Source: Haliscomenobacter sp.
Lineage (GTDB): Bacteria; Bacteroidota; Bacteroidia; Chitinophagales; Saprospiraceae
Assembly (NCBI GenBank): GCA_016707205.1
Contig: JADJHZ010000001.1
Coordinates: 434,001-498,000 of the forward strand
Direction of reading: 5' to 3'
DNA length: 64,000 nucleotides
The notes under the pieces were generated by a model, which worked only from the letters and a program-made list of their open reading frames with translations, was not told where the DNA came from and ran no database searches. A program made the position numbers and the translations under genes. Shown here in pieces: positions 36,756 to 47,856 of the stretch; position 1 is the stretch's first letter, and each line of letters opens with the position of its first letter.

Positions 36756-37582
36756 TGGCGTTGCGTTACGATTTTATCCTGCCCTCCGAACAAACGGAAA
36801 TCCTGCTGGCGTGGCTAAGCGACCTGCCGTTTTACGCGTTTGAAGAAATCGAAACGGGTATTTCCGCCTATATGGAGGAGGGCGGAGATAAAGCGGACCT
36901 GGAAGAGCGCCTCGTCCAGCTTGCTGAAACCATTCCTTTCCGCCTTACCCGCACTACCCTGGAAGAACAAAACTGGAACGCGCTATGGGAAAGCTGTTTC
37001 CATCCGGTCCGCGTAGGCGGCTTCTGCGGGATTCGCGCTGAGTTCCACCCGCCGTTTGAAGACGTCCTCCACGATCTGATCATTCAGCCCAAAATGGCCT
37101 TTGGTACCGGGCATCATGAAACCACCTTCATGATGGTCAGCCTCATGGAATCTCTGGCCTTCCTTGGCGCGCGGGTGCTCGATTTTGGCTGTGGCACCGG
37201 TATCCTGGGGGTTTTAGCCGCCCAACGAGGAGCAGCGTGGGTGGATGCCGTCGACATTGAAGCAGCCGCTGTAGAGAACACCCTGGAAAACGCGCAGCGC
37301 AACGGCGTTTCCGGCCAATTAGCCGTATTTCAGGGAGACCTGACTGCGGCTCCTGGTTCTGCAATTTACCAAATCATTCTGGCGAACATCAACAGGAATG
37401 TAATACTGGATGCCCTTCCTGCGTTAAAACAAAAATTGGATCGCGGTGGAACCTTGCTCATTTCCGGAATACTCTCTTCCGACCGCGAGATGGTCTTCAC
37501 AGCAACCACAACCCATGGTTTTCAACTGATTTCTCAAGCAATGCGGGGCGATTGGCTCGCGGCCAGGTTGGAGCGGGCATGA
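36752..37582 (+). CDS. prmA: Ribosomal protein L11 methyltransferase
   Basis: Trimethylates ribosomal protein L11 using S-adenosylmethionine. 276 residues from the ATG at 36752, which overlaps the stop of the DinB-like gene (ATGA), or 275 from the next ATG. The frame also runs 370 bp upstream, but that part is only an out-of-frame reading of the DinB-like gene. Motifs: N-terminal substrate-recognition domain (LPFYAFEEIETGISAY), the linker IIQPKMAFGTGHHETTFMMV, and the SAM loop VLDFGCGTGILGVLAAQRG with DAVDIEAAAVENT. The ANINRNVI stretch takes the place of the usual NIL motif. Confidence 0.93.
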   Translation: MMALRYDFILPSEQTEILLAWLSDLPFYAFEEIETGISAYMEEGGDKADLEERLVQLAETIPFRLTRTTLEEQNWNALWESCFHPVRVGGFCGIRAEFHPPFEDVLHDLIIQPKMAFGTGHHETTFMMVSLMESLAFLGARVLDFGCGTGILGVLAAQRGAAWVDAVDIEAAAVENTLENAQRNGVSGQLAVFQGDLTAAPGSAIYQIILANINRNVILDALPALKQKLDRGGTLLISGILSSDREMVFTATTTHGFQLISQAMRGDWLAARLERA

Positions 37583-37607
37583 CCCCGGCTGACGTCAATA
37601 AACAGCT

Positions 37608-40600
37608 ATGCGTATTCCTTCGTTCCGCTTTTGGGTTGCCATCGCCCTGACTGCGCTGTCCTTCACCGGCAAAAGCCAATCCCTGGATTCCTTTCCGGAA
37701 AACCCCACAGCGTTTGCCAATGCGCTCGGGGCATTCCTCACCGCCAATAAAAGCGAGGAGATCGAAAAAGTATTTAAGGCCGTCGAGCCTGCTCTGCGAT
37801 CTGGCGTTTATCCAGAGGCGGAGTTTGCCCTCATCCGCCAACTGTGCAATCAGATGAAAGCCCGGCGGCTTACGCCTAATCCGCATTTCAAAAAATACCT
37901 GGAACTGCTGCCCTTGGTCAAACAAGCCTCCTCCTCCCCTTCCGCGTTTCAGGAATGGCACGAGGCGCTCATCTACCTCGTCAGCCCCGCGAACAACCGC
38001 ATGGTCAACGATTTTAGTAATTTCCTCTCCTTTTCCTCTGACCTTTTTGAAAAACAAGCGCTTAGATCTTCCGACGGAGGTGGCGTAACCTGGCGCATGG
38101 AGCCTCCGGCATGGAAGATCGTCCTGGAAAACGGAGAACCTGCGTTAGTCACGGAAAAAACCAACCTGATCGGTCAGCGATTGAAAGATTCTATCCGGAT
38201 CAGCGAAACCCAGGGAAGGTATTATCCTTTGGAATATGCCTGGAAAGGCCTTGGAGCAAAGGTATCCTGGGAACGCATCGGCCTTCCTGCCGAGGTTTAT
38301 GTGGAATTGGACACCTATGCACTGGATAGCCGGAAAGGAATTTATACATCCAGCCAAGCCCTCCTCTCCTACCCTTTATTCTTAGGGCAGAAAAAGATCA
38401 AAGGCGTTTTCTCGGATAAGGTGTCCCTCGACAATACCGGAAACGATGGCTTTTACCCCCGGTTCGAATCACTGACCGAGCGGGTGGAGATCAAAGAATT
38501 CGGAGAAGGGATCCGATATTCCGGCGGATTCCGCCTGGAGGGAAAAACGGTTTATGGCGTTGGCGCCCGGGGCAATAAACCCATGCTGGAGATTTACAAC
38601 CGCAGCGGGACCAAAGTATTTAAAGGGGTTTCCAACCGGTTTACGATCCGGCAAGGCGAACAGCTTTCCGGAGAACAGGTGGAAGCGGTATTCTACAGCC
38701 AGGGCGATTCCATCTACCACCCTTCCGTCAACATCCGCTTCGCGGTCTCTACCAAAGAGCTCCGCCTTTACCGGGGCGAGTTGGGTAGCGGCCGCATCCC
38801 CTTCGTGAGTTCGGTCCATCAGGTAAATATTGAAGCCGAAGAGATCATCGCCTACCTCAACGCCGATTCGGTGCTTATCGGAAAGCCGACCGTGAGTATT
38901 GCCCAAAAAAAGCCCGTCTTGTTTGAGTCCCTGAATTTTTTTCAACAAAAAGAATACGAAGCCTTTCAGGGTATTTCTTCTGTTAACCCGGTTGCCCTAA
39001 TCAAGGTAGCCGCTGAAAAAACAGGAACCCGGGTTTTGGAAGCGGAAGTCATTGCCAAAAACCTGAACTCCAAATACACTGCCCAAAGCATCACTAAACT
39101 CCTATACGACCTGGCGGCCCAGGGATTTATTAACTACGACAGCGAGAAGCAACTGGTCGAAGTAAAAGACAAGGTCTTCAACTACGTCGATGCCTCCCGC
39201 AATCGAATCGATTACGATGCGTTACGGCTGGAATCGGTCACCGACCAAACCAATGCCATTTTCAATCTGAAAAACAAAACCATCACCATCAAGGGGGTCA
39301 AATGGATTCCGTTCAGTACCCGGCAAAAAGTGGCCATGATCCCCGACTCCAACGAGGTCGTCTTGCGCGAGCACCGCAACCTGGATTTTGCCGGCACCCT
39401 TCAGGCGGGTTTTTCCGAGATCAAAGGCAAAAATTTCCGTTTTAATTACCAGGGTTTCCAAATTCAGGCCGATTCTATCGACCGGTTTCGTCTTTTCGCT
39501 CCGGATAAACGCCCCAGCGAAAACCCTGAAATACAACCCTTCGCCTTGGGCTCGGATATTGAACGGTTCAGCGGCGTCCTCCTGATCGACGCGGAAAACA
39601 ACAAAAGCGGGAAAGAAGACATCCCGCTGTTTCCTTCTATGAACAGCAAAGGCAAAAGCTTTGTGTTCTACGATGGCGCATTCGCCAAAGACACCGTGTA
39701 CCAACGATCAGATTTCTATTTTGAACTGGAACCCTTCCATTTGAACCAACTGGACAACTACGTCAAAGAGGAACTGGCTTTTCCCGGCAAACTGATCTCT
39801 GCCCGGATCTTTCCGGACATCAAGGAAACCCTCAAGGTCCGGGACGACCGGTCCCTGGGATTCATTCACGCCACCCAGGCGGCGGGCTATCCGGTTTATC
39901 AAAAGAAAGGCGTCTTTTCCGGTACCATCGACCTGACCAACCGGGGCCTTTGGGGCAAAGGAGCGCTTCAATTTCTGGGGGCCCGCATCGAATCGGAGGA
40001 TTTTATTTTCCGCCCCCGGACCACCACCGGGAGCGCCCGGGAATTCGCACTCAAAGAAGTGCGCGACAAATCGCCCGTTCCACAGGTCAATGGTGCTGAC
40101 GTGCAGATCGACTGGCGGCCGTATGCCGATAGCATGTACGTATCAACCGCTTCCAAAGCCTTTGACCTCTTCCAACAAGGCGAACACTCCCTCACGGGCA
40201 GGCTGATCCTCACCCCGGGAGGGCTTAAAGGGGAAGGTACGCTCGACTGGCCTCAGGCGGCCATTTCCTCTCCTCAATTTTCCTTCGGCGCATTTTCCGT
40301 CCAAGCCGACACCATGAGCCTCCAGATCAAAGCGCTCGACAAAGGGGCCATCGCGATCCAAACCGACAGCATCCGGGGCAATATCGATTTTGAAAAGAAA
40401 AAAGCCACCTTCCGCACCAATCAGGAATTCCTCAAAACGGGCCTGCCCTTCAACAAATACGAAACCTCCATGAATGAATTTGATTGGGACATGTCCAAAG
40501 AAACCGTCACGTTCAAATCCGATATCACCAACTACGGTACCTTCACATCCTCCCACCCCGAACAGGATACCCTTAGCTTTCAGGGGCGGACGGCCTTTTA

Positions 40601-42127
40601 CGATCTGAAAACGTATCTGCTGCAAATTGGGGAGGCGCCTTATATCAAATCTGCCGACGCCTTTATCTACCCCGACAGCGGACGGGTAGAAATCCAACCC
40701 GGAGGCGCCATGACCAAACTCGAGAACGCGACGATCGTGTGCGATACCATCGCCAAAAACCACAAAATTAACCGGGCCAGCGTCCAGATCCTGGGCCGCA
40801 AAGAATACCGGGCCAGCGGATTCTACGAATTCAACATCGGCAGCAAAAAGCAGGAAATTGCTTTCACCGACATCCGGGGTACCCGCGTCGGAAAAGGGGC
40901 CATGAGCCAGAAAGCCACCGCTACGCTGGCCGAGGGGCAAATCACTCAGCAAGATAGTTTCCTCATCGACACGAAGACTTCCTTTTATGGATTGATCAGC
41001 CTGGGTTCGGAATCCGCGAACCTGAAATTTGACGGGTTTGCGCGGCTGGAATCAGAGAAATTGCCCGAGCGCAACTGGTTTAATGTCAACACCCAGTCGG
41101 ATAAAAGCAATCTGGCCATCCCTTATTCCTCTCCGAAGACCGAAGAAGGCATCCCCTGGAAACCGGCCTCTTTTTGAGTAAAGAAATAGCAGCGGTTTAC
41201 CCAAGGGTGATGATGCCGTTGTATTTCCGCAAAGACCGTCCGGTCTTTCCGGCGAAAGGCGTTTTCCGCTACGACAAAGCCAAAGACCAGTTTATTTTCG
41301 GCGACTCCTCCAAGGTATTGCTCCAGGGGCCTACCGGGAACCAACTGGTTTTTCAATCCAAAACGGGACGCCTCGAAGCCGAAGGAAAATTCAATCTGGG
41401 CTCCGGGTTGAAGTACTATCGCATCGACGCGGCAGGCACAGCTTCCACTCAGTTCCTCGACGTGCCCGACAGCCTTCAGGCCCAAACGCCCCCAGCCCCC
41501 GTTGATTTCAACCTGATTGCGGGGCTGACCTTCAACGTACCGGAGAAACTCCTCCGGCTGATGCAGAACGAAATAGCCTCGGCCAGCTTCGCTACCAGTC
41601 CTATCGCTTACCTGGCCAATATCGATTACTACAAAAAAGGATTTGCGGAGATCATGCCTCCTTCCAAAGAACTCCAGGAAGCGCTCAACAGCCTCAGCAC
41701 CGGGGTTTTGGGGCTGCCAAAGAAAGACAATACCTTCACCCTGCTTTTTAGCGGGCTCAACATGCGGTGGGACATGGATTACCAGTCCCTCGTCAGCCGC
41801 ACGCCGGAAGCTGGACTCATCAGTATCCTGGGCGACCCCGTCAACCAAAAGGTAACGTGTTATGCCGAGTTCAAAATGCCTTCCAACGACGACGACCGGG
41901 TGTACTTCTACCTCAAACTGCCCAACGAAATCTACTATTACTACGGATACCGGAACGGCATCCTGGAGCTTAATTCCAACGACAACCGGTTCATGGACGA
42001 AGCGGGTAAAATGAAGAGTTCGGAACTGGTCACCAAAACGGCCGACGGCGAAACCTACGAGATACAGATCGTAGAGGCCAGCAGGGCGCAAATGTTCCTG
42101 CGCAGAGCGCAGGCTGCCGGGAAATAA
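37608..42127 (+). CDS. Very large secreted protein of unknown function, frameshifted
   Basis: Read as 37608-41177 and 41174-42127. One extra A in the AAA at 41160-41162 turns GIPWKPASF-stop into GIPWKTGLFLSKEIAAVYPRV and yields a single 1,506-residue protein. A signal peptide (VAIALTALSFTGKSQ) is followed by a helical segment (residues 30-140). The rest is long and beta-rich with repeated strands such as FRFNYQGFQIQADSIDRF, FSGTIDLTNRGLWGKGALQFLGARIESEDF and FKSDITNYGTFTSSHPEQD, reminiscent of stacked jelly-roll/OstA-like repeats. No sorting domain or catalytic motif seen. It follows prmA by 25 bp; secreted or outer-membrane/periplasmic location inferred. Confidence 0.65.
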
Positions 42128-42136
42128 CCATGGCTG

Positions 42137-43468
42137 CTACCTGCCGGTATAGTTGAACGGAGAAATCCCCTTCAGCCGTTCTTTCATTTGCTCCGAAACG
42201 TCAAGCCCATCCACAAACGCATGGATTTCCCGCATGGACACGGAAGCCTTGCCCCGGGTGAGGCCTTTCAACGCTTCGTAGGGTTCGGGATAGCCCTCCC
42301 GGCGAAGGATGGTTTGAATGCCTTCCGCCACGACCATCCAATTGGCTTCGAGGTCTTCTTCCAGCTTCTGTTGATGAAGCACCAATTTGTCCAGGCCTTT
42401 CAGGGTAGACTTCAATGCAACCAGGGTATGGCCCATAGGAACGCCCAGGTTTCTCAAAACCGTACTATCCGTGAGGTCTCTTTGAAGACGGGAAACGGGT
42501 AGCTTTTCCGCCAGATGGTAGAGCAGGGCATTGGCCAAACCCAAATTCCCTTCCGCATTTTCAAAATCGATGGGATTGACCTTGTGGGGCATGGCCGAAG
42601 AACCAATTTCCCCTTCAATCGTTCGTTGTTTAAAATAATCCATAGAGATATACGTCCACACATCCCGGCACAAGTCGATCAGAATCGTATTAATCCGGGC
42701 CAGTCCGTGGCATTGAGCAGCCAGGTGGTCGTAAGGTTCGATTTGCGTGGTTGGATGCGTACGCTCCAACCCCAGGGAGTCTGCAACAAAATCATCGGCA
42801 AAGAGATGCCAGTCGGTCTCCGGATAGGCGGCTACATGGGCATTAAAATTGCCGGTAGCGCCGCCGAATTTAGCCCGGTGTGGAATATCCTGAAGCAGTT
42901 CCCTTTGCCCCTTAATGCGTTGGGCGAAAACCTGGATTTCCTTCCCCAGCGTGGTGGGCGAAGCCGGCTGCCCATGGGTCCGGGCCAGCATCGGAACGCC
43001 CTCCCAATCCCGGGCCAGGTTACTCAGTTTTTCCCTGACTTTTCCAAGCAAGGGGTAATACACGTTTTCCAACGCTTGCCGGAACGAAAGTGGGATGGCC
43101 GTGTTATTAATATCCTGGGAGGTGAGCCCGAAATGAACAAATTCGAGGTAAGATTCCAGGCCAATGCCTTTAAATCGGTCCTTTAAAAAGTATTCTACCG
43201 CTTTGACGTCGTGGTTAGTAATCCGTTCGATTTCCTTGATTTGCGCAGCGTCTTCCAGAGATACCTGGTTAGCTAGCCGCTCCAATTCCACCAGCGCTTC
43301 CTGGGGTACCGACTGTAGCTCCGGGAGCGGTATTCGGCACAACGCGATGAAATACTGGATCTCCACAAAGACCCGGTACCGAATCAAGGCAAATTCCGAA
43401 AAATAATCCTGTAATTCAGCGGTTTGCCGGGCGTACCGGCCATCAATCGGAGAAATAGCGGTCAGCAT
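42137..43468 (-). CDS. purB: Adenylosuccinate lyase
   Basis: Cleaves SAICAR to AICAR and adenylosuccinate to AMP, both with release of fumarate (purine synthesis). 443 residues of the E. coli-type PurB group: start MLTAISPIDGRYARQTAELQDYFSEFALIRYRV, ERITNHDVKAVEYFLK, and HFGLTSQDINNTAIPL with the active-site TSQD. TRTHGQPASPTTLGKE follows, and the fumarase/aspartase signature is GSSAMPHKVNPIDFENAEGN. The start codon directly follows the stop of the upstream BioD-like gene (TGAATG), so the two are translationally linked. Confidence 0.97.
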   Translation of the reverse strand: MLTAISPIDGRYARQTAELQDYFSEFALIRYRVFVEIQYFIALCRIPLPELQSVPQEALVELERLANQVSLEDAAQIKEIERITNHDVKAVEYFLKDRFKGIGLESYLEFVHFGLTSQDINNTAIPLSFRQALENVYYPLLGKVREKLSNLARDWEGVPMLARTHGQPASPTTLGKEIQVFAQRIKGQRELLQDIPHRAKFGGATGNFNAHVAAYPETDWHLFADDFVADSLGLERTHPTTQIEPYDHLAAQCHGLARINTILIDLCRDVWTYISMDYFKQRTIEGEIGSSAMPHKVNPIDFENAEGNLGLANALLYHLAEKLPVSRLQRDLTDSTVLRNLGVPMGHTLVALKSTLKGLDKLVLHQQKLEEDLEANWMVVAEGIQTILRREGYPEPYEALKGLTRGKASVSMREIHAFVDGLDVSEQMKERLKGISPFNYTGR

Positions 43469-44593
43469 TCAGGAAATTTTGCGTAAGTGAAACCGTTCGA
43501 TGAGCGTGTTGAAATTAACATACTGCCGGACCAGCTCAATAGCGCGCCTCGACTTCCAGGGGGTCCGGTTATTAATCTTGACTTCGATGCGGCTGATCTT
43601 GACGACCGATCCGTAGGTATCCAAAGTGGTCGTAATCACAGGAACCTTGTGGTTGAGCAGGTAGGAATTCGCCAGATCGGCCTGTTCAAACCATTTCGCC
43701 TGCCGGCCGTCGCTTGTAACAATCACCCCGGAAAGCGGGCAATGGTCTACGCCTTTGATTTTGGCCACGGACTCCACTTTGTCTATGGCTTGATTCAGGC
43801 GTTTAAAGCTGGTCACCAGCAGGATGTTTTCAAACGTATTGAACTCTTCCACATCCACCAGTGAACCGGCCACAATATCTTCGACCTTATTGTTCATGGA
43901 GTCCTCGTTGAACATTATTTTCCCGTCCACCGCTTGCCGGATAGTTTCCATTATAGCCAGGGACAAGGAGGAATCATAAGGCAGTACGCCCAGCAAAGGC
44001 ATGCCCATGGATTCCAGGCGGCGGGAGAGAAAATATTCGATCTCCTCCATTTTTTCCTGCTTGACCTTGTTCACGATAACCCCCAGCACGGGAACCTTTT
44101 CTTCCCGGAAAATCGCGGTACACATGTTCAGCATGTCGATCGTACTTCCGATACCGCCTTCGACCACCATGATCACCCCGGCATCCAGTATCTTTGCCAC
44201 GCGGGCATTGGACAAGTTGACCACGCTACCGACGCCCGGATGTCCCGTGCCTTCATATACCACCACGTCGTATTGACTTTCAAGCATTTGCCTGGAATAG
44301 GCCAATCGGCGTTCAAAGTCGAACCGGTTCGTGTCTTCAATAAACTCCTTCGTCACCCCCCGTCCGATAATGACGGGGCTATGAATGTCCGGATCAATGT
44401 CAAATCCAATGACTTCCGAGAACAGTACGGCGTCTTTGTCGGCAATCTTTCCGTCATAGGCCACCGATTTCTGGCCGACCGGCTTGCTGTATCCGGTGGT
44501 GAAGCCCTGTTCAACCAGGTTAGCCACCAGGCCCAGGGTACATGTTGTTTTTCCCACATGTTGGCTCGATGCCGCGACATATATATTTTTCAT
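43469..44593 (-). CDS. BioD-like P-loop ATPase with DRTGG-type domain
   Basis: 374 residues. The N-terminal 220 residues are a dethiobiotin-synthetase-like P-loop fold: NIYVAASSQHVGKTTCTLGLVANLV (Walker A), SKPVGQ, VVVYEGTGHPGVGSVVNLSNARVAKIL and GVIVNKV. The C-terminal half has GVIVTSDGRQAKWFEQADLANSYLLNHKVPVITTTLDTYG, resembling the DRTGG module. This two-part arrangement is the N-terminal region of long phosphotransacetylases without the catalytic Pta part, so a regulatory or sensing role is more likely than biotin synthesis. It is fused at operon level to purB with zero spacing (TGAATG). Confidence 0.75.
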   Translation of the reverse strand: MKNIYVAASSQHVGKTTCTLGLVANLVEQGFTTGYSKPVGQKSVAYDGKIADKDAVLFSEVIGFDIDPDIHSPVIIGRGVTKEFIEDTNRFDFERRLAYSRQMLESQYDVVVYEGTGHPGVGSVVNLSNARVAKILDAGVIMVVEGGIGSTIDMLNMCTAIFREEKVPVLGVIVNKVKQEKMEEIEYFLSRRLESMGMPLLGVLPYDSSLSLAIMETIRQAVDGKIMFNEDSMNNKVEDIVAGSLVDVEEFNTFENILLVTSFKRLNQAIDKVESVAKIKGVDHCPLSGVIVTSDGRQAKWFEQADLANSYLLNHKVPVITTTLDTYGSVVKISRIEVKINNRTPWKSRRAIELVRQYVNFNTLIERFHLRKIS

Positions 44594-44922
44594 ACCTGTT
44601 GATTAATTCCACCTGCCAACATAACACAATACCCCTTCAATTGCAAAGGCTTTTTCCAAAAACCTTTCGCCGGGTACAAATTCACGAGCCCCCCAATCCC
44701 AAACCAAAAAGGAGGCCAGGAAGTCAAAAATTTATCACAAAATGCTGATTTATAATTTTATATAAAACCAACCGGCATGATTAATCCCAGTAGAAGGCAG
44801 GTACATCAAATTATTTGCGGGAGGGCGCGCTTAGTTGAAAATTTTTACTTTTGCTGTCGTTATCGTCAGCGAAGAGGGCAAAAACCCCGCCCCCATTGAT
44901 TTTCGAACTAAATTGAAGGCAA
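44594..44922. other. Divergent gap between BioD-like gene and topA
   Basis: No gene seen. AT-rich centre (44745-44770). TACTTTTG at 44846-44853 fits the TAnnTTTG box and would start transcription about 60 bp before topA; TTTG at 44814 is 28 bp upstream of it, too far for the usual spacing. No box that I trust for the opposite gene. Confidence 0.45.
44846..44853 (+). promoter_or_regulatory. Candidate -7 box of topA
   Basis: TACTTTTG matches TAnnTTTG, 69 bp before the topA start codon. The -33 element is not at standard spacing. Confidence 0.4.
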
Positions 44923-47529
44923 ATGCCCAAAAGCTTACTGATCGTAGAATCCCCTGCAAAGGCAAAGACCATTGAGAAATACCTCGGAAGCGATTTCACC
45001 GTTAAATCGAGTTTCGGCCACATCCGCGACCTGGAGAAAGGCAACAACGCCATCGAGGTAAACAACGGGTTCAAACCAAAATATACGATATCCCCTGAGA
45101 AGACCAAGGTCGTTCGCGAACTCAAGGACTGGGTCAAAAAGGTAGATGAAGTATGGCTTGCAACGGACGAAGACCGGGAGGGAGAAGCGATTTCCTGGCA
45201 CTTGTGCGAGGTGCTGGGCCTGGATCCGCACACGACCAAGCGCATCGTTTTTCGGGAAATCACCAAACCGGCCATTGAAAAAGCGATCAAGTCCCCCCGG
45301 AAGGTCGACCTCAACCTCGTCAACGCGCAGCAGGCGCGACGGGTACTGGACCGACTGGTGGGGTATGAGCTCTCCGAAATCCTCTGGAAAAAAGTCAAAG
45401 GCCGCTTATCCGCAGGACGGGTGCAGTCGGTGGCAGTAAAACTGATCGTAGAGCGGGAGCGGGAAATCACGAACTTTAACTCCGCCCCCTATTTTAAAAT
45501 CGAAGCCCTGTTCCAGGTTAAGAATGGCCAGGGGCGTTTGGTTCCCATCCGGGCAGAACTTCCTAAACGATACTCCGCAGAAGGAGACGCAGAAACATTC
45601 CTGAAGAAATGCATCGGCGCTGCATACCGGATCGACGGTATCGAAATCAAGCCCCTAAAAAGAAATCCTGCCGCTCCGTTCACTACCTCTACCTTACAGC
45701 AGGAAGCCAGCCGCAAACTCGGATTCTCGGTGCAACGCACCATGAACGTGGCCCAGCGGCTTTACGAGGCCGGACACATCACCTACATGCGAACGGACTC
45801 CACCAATCTGAGCGAACTGGCCATCCACAGCATCGCAGAGGCTATCGAGAAAAACTACGGCAAAGAGTACGTTCAGGTGCGGCGGTTCAAAAGCAAAAGC
45901 GCCAACGCCCAGGAAGCCCACGAAGCCATTCGCCCGACCTATATCCAGGTGATGAACGCCAGCGGGCACCGCGACGAACAACGGCTGTACGAACTGATCT
46001 GGAAACGCACCATCGCCTCTCAAATGGCCGAAGCGGTACTCGAAAAAACGGTGGTCCAGATTGGCATTTCTACCATGCCGGGAACCCCTCTGATTGCGGA
46101 AGGAGAGATCCTGAAATTCGATGGATTCCTCAAAGTATACCTCGAATCCAACGACGATGAGGACGAAGAAGATACCAAAGGAATGTTGCCTCCCCTCGTT
46201 GTTGGGCAAGACCTTCCTTTACAGGAGATGGCAGCCACTGAACGGTTTACGCGCCCACCCGCCCGGTACACCGAAGCGGGGCTGGTCAAGAAGCTCGAAG
46301 AACTCGGCATTGGAAGACCTTCCACTTATGCGCCGACGATTAGCAAGATCATGGAAGAAGGAAGGGGATACGTGGTGAAAGAAAACCGGGAAGGGGCGCA
46401 ACGCCTGTACCGCCTGTTGCAACTGCGGGGAAACCAGATCGAAAAAACGACCGCCACAGAAACGACCGGTGCTGTCCAAAACCGGCTTTTTCCTACCGAC
46501 ATGGGGATTACCGTGAGCGATTTTCTCGATACCCATTTCGAAAAGATCATGGATTACCAGTTCACCGCCGGAATTGAAAAGCTGTTCGACGATATAGCTT
46601 CCGGCGGAAGGGAGTGGACCCAGATGCTGGATTCCTTTTACTGGCCCTTCCACGCCACGGTGGAACAAACTATGGAATCGGCTGAGCGGCCCACCCGGGA
46701 GCGGGTTCTGGGGAAAGACCCCGAAACCGGCCTAACCCTGCTAACCCGCATGACCCGCCTCGGCCCGGTGGTGCAGATCGGACTTCCGGAAGAGATTTCC
46801 GAAAATCAAAAACCGAAATACGCCAATTTGCGCAACGGACAATCCATCGAAACCATCACGTTCGAGGAGGCGATGAAACTGTTCGAGCTGCCCAAGGTAA
46901 TCGGAACCTATCAGGGAGAAGAAGTCGCTGTTGGCATCGGCCGCTTCGGCCCCTACGTGCGGTATGGAGAAAAATTCGTTTCCCTGGCCCGCGGGGAAGA
47001 CCCGCTTACCGTTACGATAGATCGCGCCGTGGAATTGATCGAGCACAAGGAAAAAAGCGATGCCCCTGTCGGTACCTACCAGGGCATACCCATCACGAAA
47101 GGCAAAGGCCGTTTTGGCCCCTTCCTGAAATGGGGCGCTCTCTACGTCAACGTGCCCGCCCGAATGGATCTGGACCACATCACTCCCGAACAAATGCACG
47201 AGTTGATCGCCGCTAAACAATCCAAAGAGGCCAACCGTTACATTCAACAGTGGGGCGACCTGGATATTGCCATCGAAAGCGGACGCTGGGGGCCCTTCAT
47301 TCGGTTTAAAAAGAAAAACATCAACCTCCCGAAAGTAGACAACCAACGCATGACCGCAGAACAAGCCGCTCTGCTCAGTCTGGAAGAGGTAAAAGCGCTA
47401 ATCGAAGCGGAGATTCCGGATGCCTTCAAGAAAAAGGCGCCGGTAAAAAAAGCAGCCGCAGCAAAACCAGCGGCGAAAAAGACCCCGGTAGCAAAAAAAA
47501 GTACCAAAACGTCAAAAACCAAAAAATAA
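44923..47529 (+). CDS. topA: DNA topoisomerase I
   Basis: Relaxes negative supercoils by single-strand cleavage. 868 residues. The TOPRIM domain starts KSLLIVESPAKAKTIEKYLG and has DEDREGEAISWHL, which holds the Mg-binding DxD/E. The catalytic tyrosine is in YEAGHITYMRTDSTNLSE, about Tyr288. QEAHEAIRPT is conserved. The C-terminus has no obvious zinc-finger cysteines; it carries Toprim C-terminal repeats (IGRFGPYVRYGEKFVSL, GKGRFGPFLKWGALYVNV, ESGRWGPFIRFKKKNINLP) and a Lys/Ala-rich tail (KKAAAAKPAAKKTPVAKK) likely to contact DNA. DUF3467 follows 6 bp later. Confidence 0.97.
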   Translation: MPKSLLIVESPAKAKTIEKYLGSDFTVKSSFGHIRDLEKGNNAIEVNNGFKPKYTISPEKTKVVRELKDWVKKVDEVWLATDEDREGEAISWHLCEVLGLDPHTTKRIVFREITKPAIEKAIKSPRKVDLNLVNAQQARRVLDRLVGYELSEILWKKVKGRLSAGRVQSVAVKLIVEREREITNFNSAPYFKIEALFQVKNGQGRLVPIRAELPKRYSAEGDAETFLKKCIGAAYRIDGIEIKPLKRNPAAPFTTSTLQQEASRKLGFSVQRTMNVAQRLYEAGHITYMRTDSTNLSELAIHSIAEAIEKNYGKEYVQVRRFKSKSANAQEAHEAIRPTYIQVMNASGHRDEQRLYELIWKRTIASQMAEAVLEKTVVQIGISTMPGTPLIAEGEILKFDGFLKVYLESNDDEDEEDTKGMLPPLVVGQDLPLQEMAATERFTRPPARYTEAGLVKKLEELGIGRPSTYAPTISKIMEEGRGYVVKENREGAQRLYRLLQLRGNQIEKTTATETTGAVQNRLFPTDMGITVSDFLDTHFEKIMDYQFTAGIEKLFDDIASGGREWTQMLDSFYWPFHATVEQTMESAERPTRERVLGKDPETGLTLLTRMTRLGPVVQIGLPEEISENQKPKYANLRNGQSIETITFEEAMKLFELPKVIGTYQGEEVAVGIGRFGPYVRYGEKFVSLARGEDPLTVTIDRAVELIEHKEKSDAPVGTYQGIPITKGKGRFGPFLKWGALYVNVPARMDLDHITPEQMHELIAAKQSKEANRYIQQWGDLDIAIESGRWGPFIRFKKKNINLPKVDNQRMTAEQAALLSLEEVKALIEAEIPDAFKKKAPVKKAAAAKPAAKKTPVAKKSTKTSKTKK

Positions 47530-47535
47530 CGGGAC

Positions 47536-47856
47536 ATGGAAGATAAGAAAACGCCTCCTCAAAACCAGATCAATATTGAACTGACCGAGGATATCGCCGA
47601 AGGTACCTACTCCAACCTGGCCATCATCACGCATTCGCATTCCGAATTTATCCTGGACTTTATCCGCCTGGTTCCCAACGTGCCCAAAGCAAAGGTAAAA
47701 GCCCGAATCATCGTCACTCCGGAACATGCCAAGCGTCTCGTACAAGCCCTGGCCGACAACGTCCGCAGGTACGAAGCCCAGTTTGGCCCCATCAACTCCC
47801 CCGAACAGCCACCGATTCCGCCCATGAGTTTTAATACGCCTATTGCGCAGGCGTAG
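47536..47856 (+). CDS. DUF3467 family protein
   Basis: 106 residues of the DUF3467 family, small cytoplasmic proteins of unknown function widespread in Bacteroidota. Typical core: INIELTEDIAEGTYSNLAIITHSHSEFILDFIRLVP, KARIIVTPEHAKRLVQALADNVRRYEAQFG. It starts 6 bp after topA, so it is probably co-transcribed. The pairing with topA suggests, but does not show, a chromosome-linked role. The tail (PEQPPIPPMSF) is Pro-rich and likely disordered. Confidence 0.82.
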   Translation: MEDKKTPPQNQINIELTEDIAEGTYSNLAIITHSHSEFILDFIRLVPNVPKAKVKARIIVTPEHAKRLVQALADNVRRYEAQFGPINSPEQPPIPPMSFNTPIAQA

